Part shown: positions 7,385-9,119 of the stretch, piece by piece | Numbering within the stretch: position 1 is the stretch's first letter | How the letters are laid out: each line of letters opens with the position of its first letter | DNA from: Alphaproteobacteria bacterium | GTDB lineage: Bacteria > Pseudomonadota > Alphaproteobacteria > Micavibrionales > UBA1664 | Reading direction: 5' to 3' | Assembly (NCBI GenBank): GCA_018969935.1 | Contig: JAGWXJ010000074.1 | Location: 1-9,119, forward strand | Length of the DNA stretch: 9,119 nucleotides | Notes under the pieces: model-generated | What the model was told of the DNA's origin: nothing | The model's input: only the letters and a program-made list of their open reading frames with translations | Databases searched by the model: none | Translations under genes and position numbers: made by a program

Positions 7385-7720
7385 TTAAAAGGGGTTTTTG
7401 GCCGAAGGCAGGGCGACAACCAGCCCGTCGAGGTCCTCGCGCATCATGATCTGGCAGGAAAGGCGCGACGTTTTGGTAAGGTCGAAGGCAAGGTCCAGCA
7501 TGTCTTCTTCTTCCATGCTTTTGCCGCCGTCGGGCAATACTTTGGCATACCAGTCTGGGTGCACAACCACGTGGCAGGTTGCGCAGGCAAGGCTGCCGCC
7601 GCATGCGCCTTCTATGTCGTTGATACCTGCCTTGCGCGCAATCTCCATGATGGAAAGGCCGATAGGGGCATCAACGGGCATCTTTGTACCGTCACGCAAA
7701 ATGAAAGTTATTTGTGCCAT
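7385..7720 (-). CDS. fdx: [2Fe-2S] ferredoxin, adrenodoxin/ISC type
   Basis: A 111-aa soluble electron carrier. Four cysteines ligate a [2Fe-2S] cluster: Cys40, Cys46 and Cys49 in GACGGSLACATCHV, and Cys89 in TSRLSCQI. The spacing is C-X5-C-X2-C-X39-C, where many homologues have about 35-37 residues before the last cysteine; the extra residues lie in KVLPDGGKSMEEEDMLD. The acidic helix EEEDMLDLAFD is the partner-docking surface of this class. Such ferredoxins supply electrons for Fe-S assembly on a scaffold and to some P450-type or heme-modifying enzymes. The start is the ATG at 7720, 13 nt inside the end of the cysteine desulfurase gene; a longer upstream frame only runs through that gene. 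The overlap and its product support a shared role in cluster assembly. The TAA stop is followed by an AT-rich 38-nt gap without a clear terminator. Confidence 0.95.
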   Translation of the reverse strand: MAQITFILRDGTKMPVDAPIGLSIMEIARKAGINDIEGACGGSLACATCHVVVHPDWYAKVLPDGGKSMEEEDMLDLAFDLTKTSRLSCQIMMREDLDGLVVALPSAKNPF

Positions 7721-8781
7721 GTGCTTTGCAGTTTTTTGTATGTGGCAATGAACGTATCTATTTCGGCTGCTGTCGTAGTCCATCCCAACGAAACACGCAA
7801 CGCACAACCTGCAAGGGCAGGTGCAATCCCCATCGCTTCCAGCACATGTGACGGCTTGACCGAACCGGATGAGCAGGCAGATCCACTTGAAACGCAAATG
7901 CCAGCAAGGTCCAGTGCCATAAGTTGTGTATCGGCAGGTACGCCAGCAAGGGCAAAACACGTAGTGTTGGCAACGCGCGGGGCGTCTTTCCCAAAAACCG
8001 TGATGCCTGCAATCTCGCTTTCTATTTTATCACGTAATGCGGCAAGCCTTTGGTAAGCCTTATGGTCCGCAGCCTTGGCCGCCGCCCCCATGCCTGCAAT
8101 GCCAGCCACGTTTTCAGTGCCAGCGCGCTGGCGGCGTTCTTGCCCGCCGCCGTGTATCAGTTTTACGGGCGGTGCTTTCGGTGCAACCACAAGGGCGCCA
8201 ACGCCTTGAGGTCCTCCCATTTTATGGGCTGAGAGTGTCAGATAATCCGCTCCAAGTTTTGTAAAGTCGATATCAATGCGGCCCGCAGCCTGCACGCCGT
8301 CGCAATGGAATTTGGCACCGGCCTCATGTGCCAAGGCGGCAAGATTTTGAATAGGCTGGATAACACCCGTTTCGTTATTCACAAGCATGATGCTGACAAG
8401 CGCAGGCTTATGCGTATTCAACATGTCTTGATATGCATCTGTATCTATAAGGCCGCTGGGGAGGGTTGGAATACGTAGCGCATCTGGCGCGGCTTCTATA
8501 ACAGACGGGTGCTCGCAACTGCCTGTCATAACCATGCTATTGGCAAAATGTTTGATGACGGTGTTATTTGCCTCGGTGGCGCCGCTTGTAAAAATTACTG
8601 ATTTTGGGTCAGCCTTGATAAGTGTCGCAACAGCTTGCCGCGCCCCCTCGACGATACTCCGTGCGCCACGCCCCGCCGCATGGACGGAAGACGCATTGCC
8701 AACACCGGCCATAGAAGCGCTGACTGCTTCAACAGCTACCGGCAAAGCGGGTGTGGTTGCGTTGTGGTCCAGATAGATCAT
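7708..8781 (-). CDS. iscS: Cysteine desulfurase, NifS/IscS type
   Basis: A 357-aa PLP enzyme that converts L-cysteine to L-alanine and carries the released sulfur as a persulfide for Fe-S cluster and thiolation pathways. Visible: YLDHNATTP at the N-terminus, SGATEANN (66-73), the cofactor-stacking His91 in EHPSV, NNETG (135-139), Asp161 and Gln164 in CDGVQAAGR, PLP lysine Lys187 in LSAHKMGGPQG, RAGTENV (219-225), and active-site Cys303 in SSGSACSSGS, followed by PSHVL. The loop matches class I (NifS/IscS), not SufS. At 357 residues it is shorter than E. coli IscS (404) and resembles the short NifS-like enzymes found next to Rrf2 regulators in alphaproteobacteria, so the name iscS is provisional. 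An IscR-like gene lies 35 nt upstream, and its start region is covered by a hairpin; fdx overlaps its end. Confidence 0.94.
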   Translation of the reverse strand: MIYLDHNATTPALPVAVEAVSASMAGVGNASSVHAAGRGARSIVEGARQAVATLIKADPKSVIFTSGATEANNTVIKHFANSMVMTGSCEHPSVIEAAPDALRIPTLPSGLIDTDAYQDMLNTHKPALVSIMLVNNETGVIQPIQNLAALAHEAGAKFHCDGVQAAGRIDIDFTKLGADYLTLSAHKMGGPQGVGALVVAPKAPPVKLIHGGGQERRQRAGTENVAGIAGMGAAAKAADHKAYQRLAALRDKIESEIAGITVFGKDAPRVANTTCFALAGVPADTQLMALDLAGICVSSGSACSSGSVKPSHVLEAMGIAPALAGCALRVSLGWTTTAAEIDTFIATYKKLQSTWHK

Positions 8782-8783
8782 GC

Positions 8784-8813
8784 GCTAAAAGCCCTCAAGT
8801 AGGGCTTTTTAGC
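8784..8813 (-). promoter_or_regulatory. Hairpin covering the cysteine desulfurase ribosome binding site
   Basis: Between the regulator stop and the desulfurase ATG the minus strand reads GCTAAAAAGCCCT, loop ACTTG, AGGGCTTTTAGC. The arms pair over 12 positions with one bulged base; the central nine (8787-8795 with 8801-8809) are perfect. The only Shine-Dalgarno-like sequence (AGGG) lies in the 3' arm, and the hairpin ends two bases before ATG, so the folded RNA would hide the initiation site. The inner stem followed by TTTT could also act as a partial intrinsic terminator after the regulator gene. Either reading would lower desulfurase output relative to the regulator. The plus strand also carries a U-run, but no plus-strand gene reaches it. 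Confidence 0.6.
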
Positions 8814-8816
8814 TGA

Positions 8817-9119
8817 TCACTCCGTCAACCGAAAGGTTTTTTGATAAACATCCGAACGCTCGGTTATGACGTCTTCAAGTGAAATAGCCTCGAGTTTCTT
8901 GAAAACGAAGCTGCCTACGTGCTCCCACAGGATCTCGGTGCTTGGATCCGTTTGGCGCTGGCGGCGGATGTTGCCGCCCAGCTTGTTGGTATCATGCGAA
9001 TCGTCAGCCGCGCGGATAATAGCGGCAACACTGATTTCAGAAGCTGGTTTTGCCAGTTCGTAACCGCCGCCGGGGCCACGATGGCTTTTAACAAGCCCGT
9101 GCCTACGAAGGCCTGCGAA
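8817..9119 (-). CDS. iscR: Rrf2-family (IscR-like) transcription regulator, partial
   Basis: The C-terminal 100 residues, ending in a TGA at 8819-8817; the N-terminus lies beyond the right edge. The visible part starts inside the winged helix, FAGLRRHGLVKSHRGPGGGY, which matches the IscR region FSALRRNGLV...RGPGGGY, followed by SEISVAAIIRAADD, the Rrf2 dimerisation helix. IscR then normally has three cysteines that hold a [2Fe-2S] cluster. Here that stretch reads DDSHDTNKLGGNIRRQRQTD, and there is no cysteine anywhere in the visible part. The tail EILWEHVGSFVFKKLEAISL realigns with IscR (HALWRDL... and ITLGEL). Its position directly before a cysteine desulfurase fits a regulator of Fe-S genes. 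The sensing mechanism must differ from E. coli IscR, perhaps with another ligand set as reported for Rhodobacter IscR, or none. The symbol is by position and homology, not proven function. Confidence 0.88.
   Translation of the reverse strand, partial: FAGLRRHGLVKSHRGPGGGYELAKPASEISVAAIIRAADDSHDTNKLGGNIRRQRQTDPSTEILWEHVGSFVFKKLEAISLEDVITERSDVYQKTFRLTE

Noticed and set aside
7721..7960. An 80-residue N-terminal extension of the ferredoxin frame
   Set aside because: It lies inside the desulfurase gene in another frame and looks unlike any targeting or domain sequence; the ATG at 7720 gives the normal family N-terminus.
7259..8056. A 265-codon open frame on the plus strand
   Set aside because: It runs antisense across the orphan, fdx and desulfurase genes. 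The opposite frames carry conserved catalytic residues, so this one is a shadow.

Overview
This window looks like core chromosome of an alphaproteobacterium with moderate GC content. The gene order degP, rarA, crcB, rluC is common in that class, and the adrenodoxin-type ferredoxin and IscR-like regulator fit the same group. The genus cannot be named from the sequence alone. Every gene I can support lies on the minus strand, so transcription runs from the right edge to the left edge. No stretch over 300 bases lacks a gene, and I see no tRNA, rRNA, CRISPR array, insertion sequence or phage gene.

Right part (about 7385-9119), iron-sulfur block. It starts with the C-terminal 100 residues of an Rrf2/IscR-type regulator that has no cysteine in the visible part. 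A 35-nt gap follows, holding a strong hairpin that ends two bases before the next start codon. Then come a NifS/IscS-type cysteine desulfurase (357 aa) and an overlapping [2Fe-2S] ferredoxin (111 aa). Together they suggest regulated sulfur mobilisation and electron supply for Fe-S cluster assembly. No scaffold gene is in view.

Middle (5043-7346): a 767-aa cytoplasmic protein that I do not recognise. It has at most a faint PcfJ-like pattern near residues 585-665. It is the least explained object in the window.

Left part (about 1-5009): a tightly packed series of a periplasmic DegP/HtrA-type protease with two PDZ domains, the RarA replication-fork AAA+ ATPase, a DUF429-like predicted RNase H-fold protein, the CrcB/Fluc fluoride channel and an RluC-family 23S rRNA pseudouridine synthase. 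The last four are joined by 1-4 nt start/stop overlaps, so they are probably translationally coupled. A hairpin terminator follows rluC. A good sigma70-type promoter lies inside that hairpin and points to a further gene whose first six codons are at the left edge.

Most of the window is recognisable housekeeping sequence. I did not find a clear new system. The best candidates for follow-up are the 767-aa orphan, the cysteine-less IscR-like regulator with the hairpin after it, and the RNase H-fold protein coupled to rarA.
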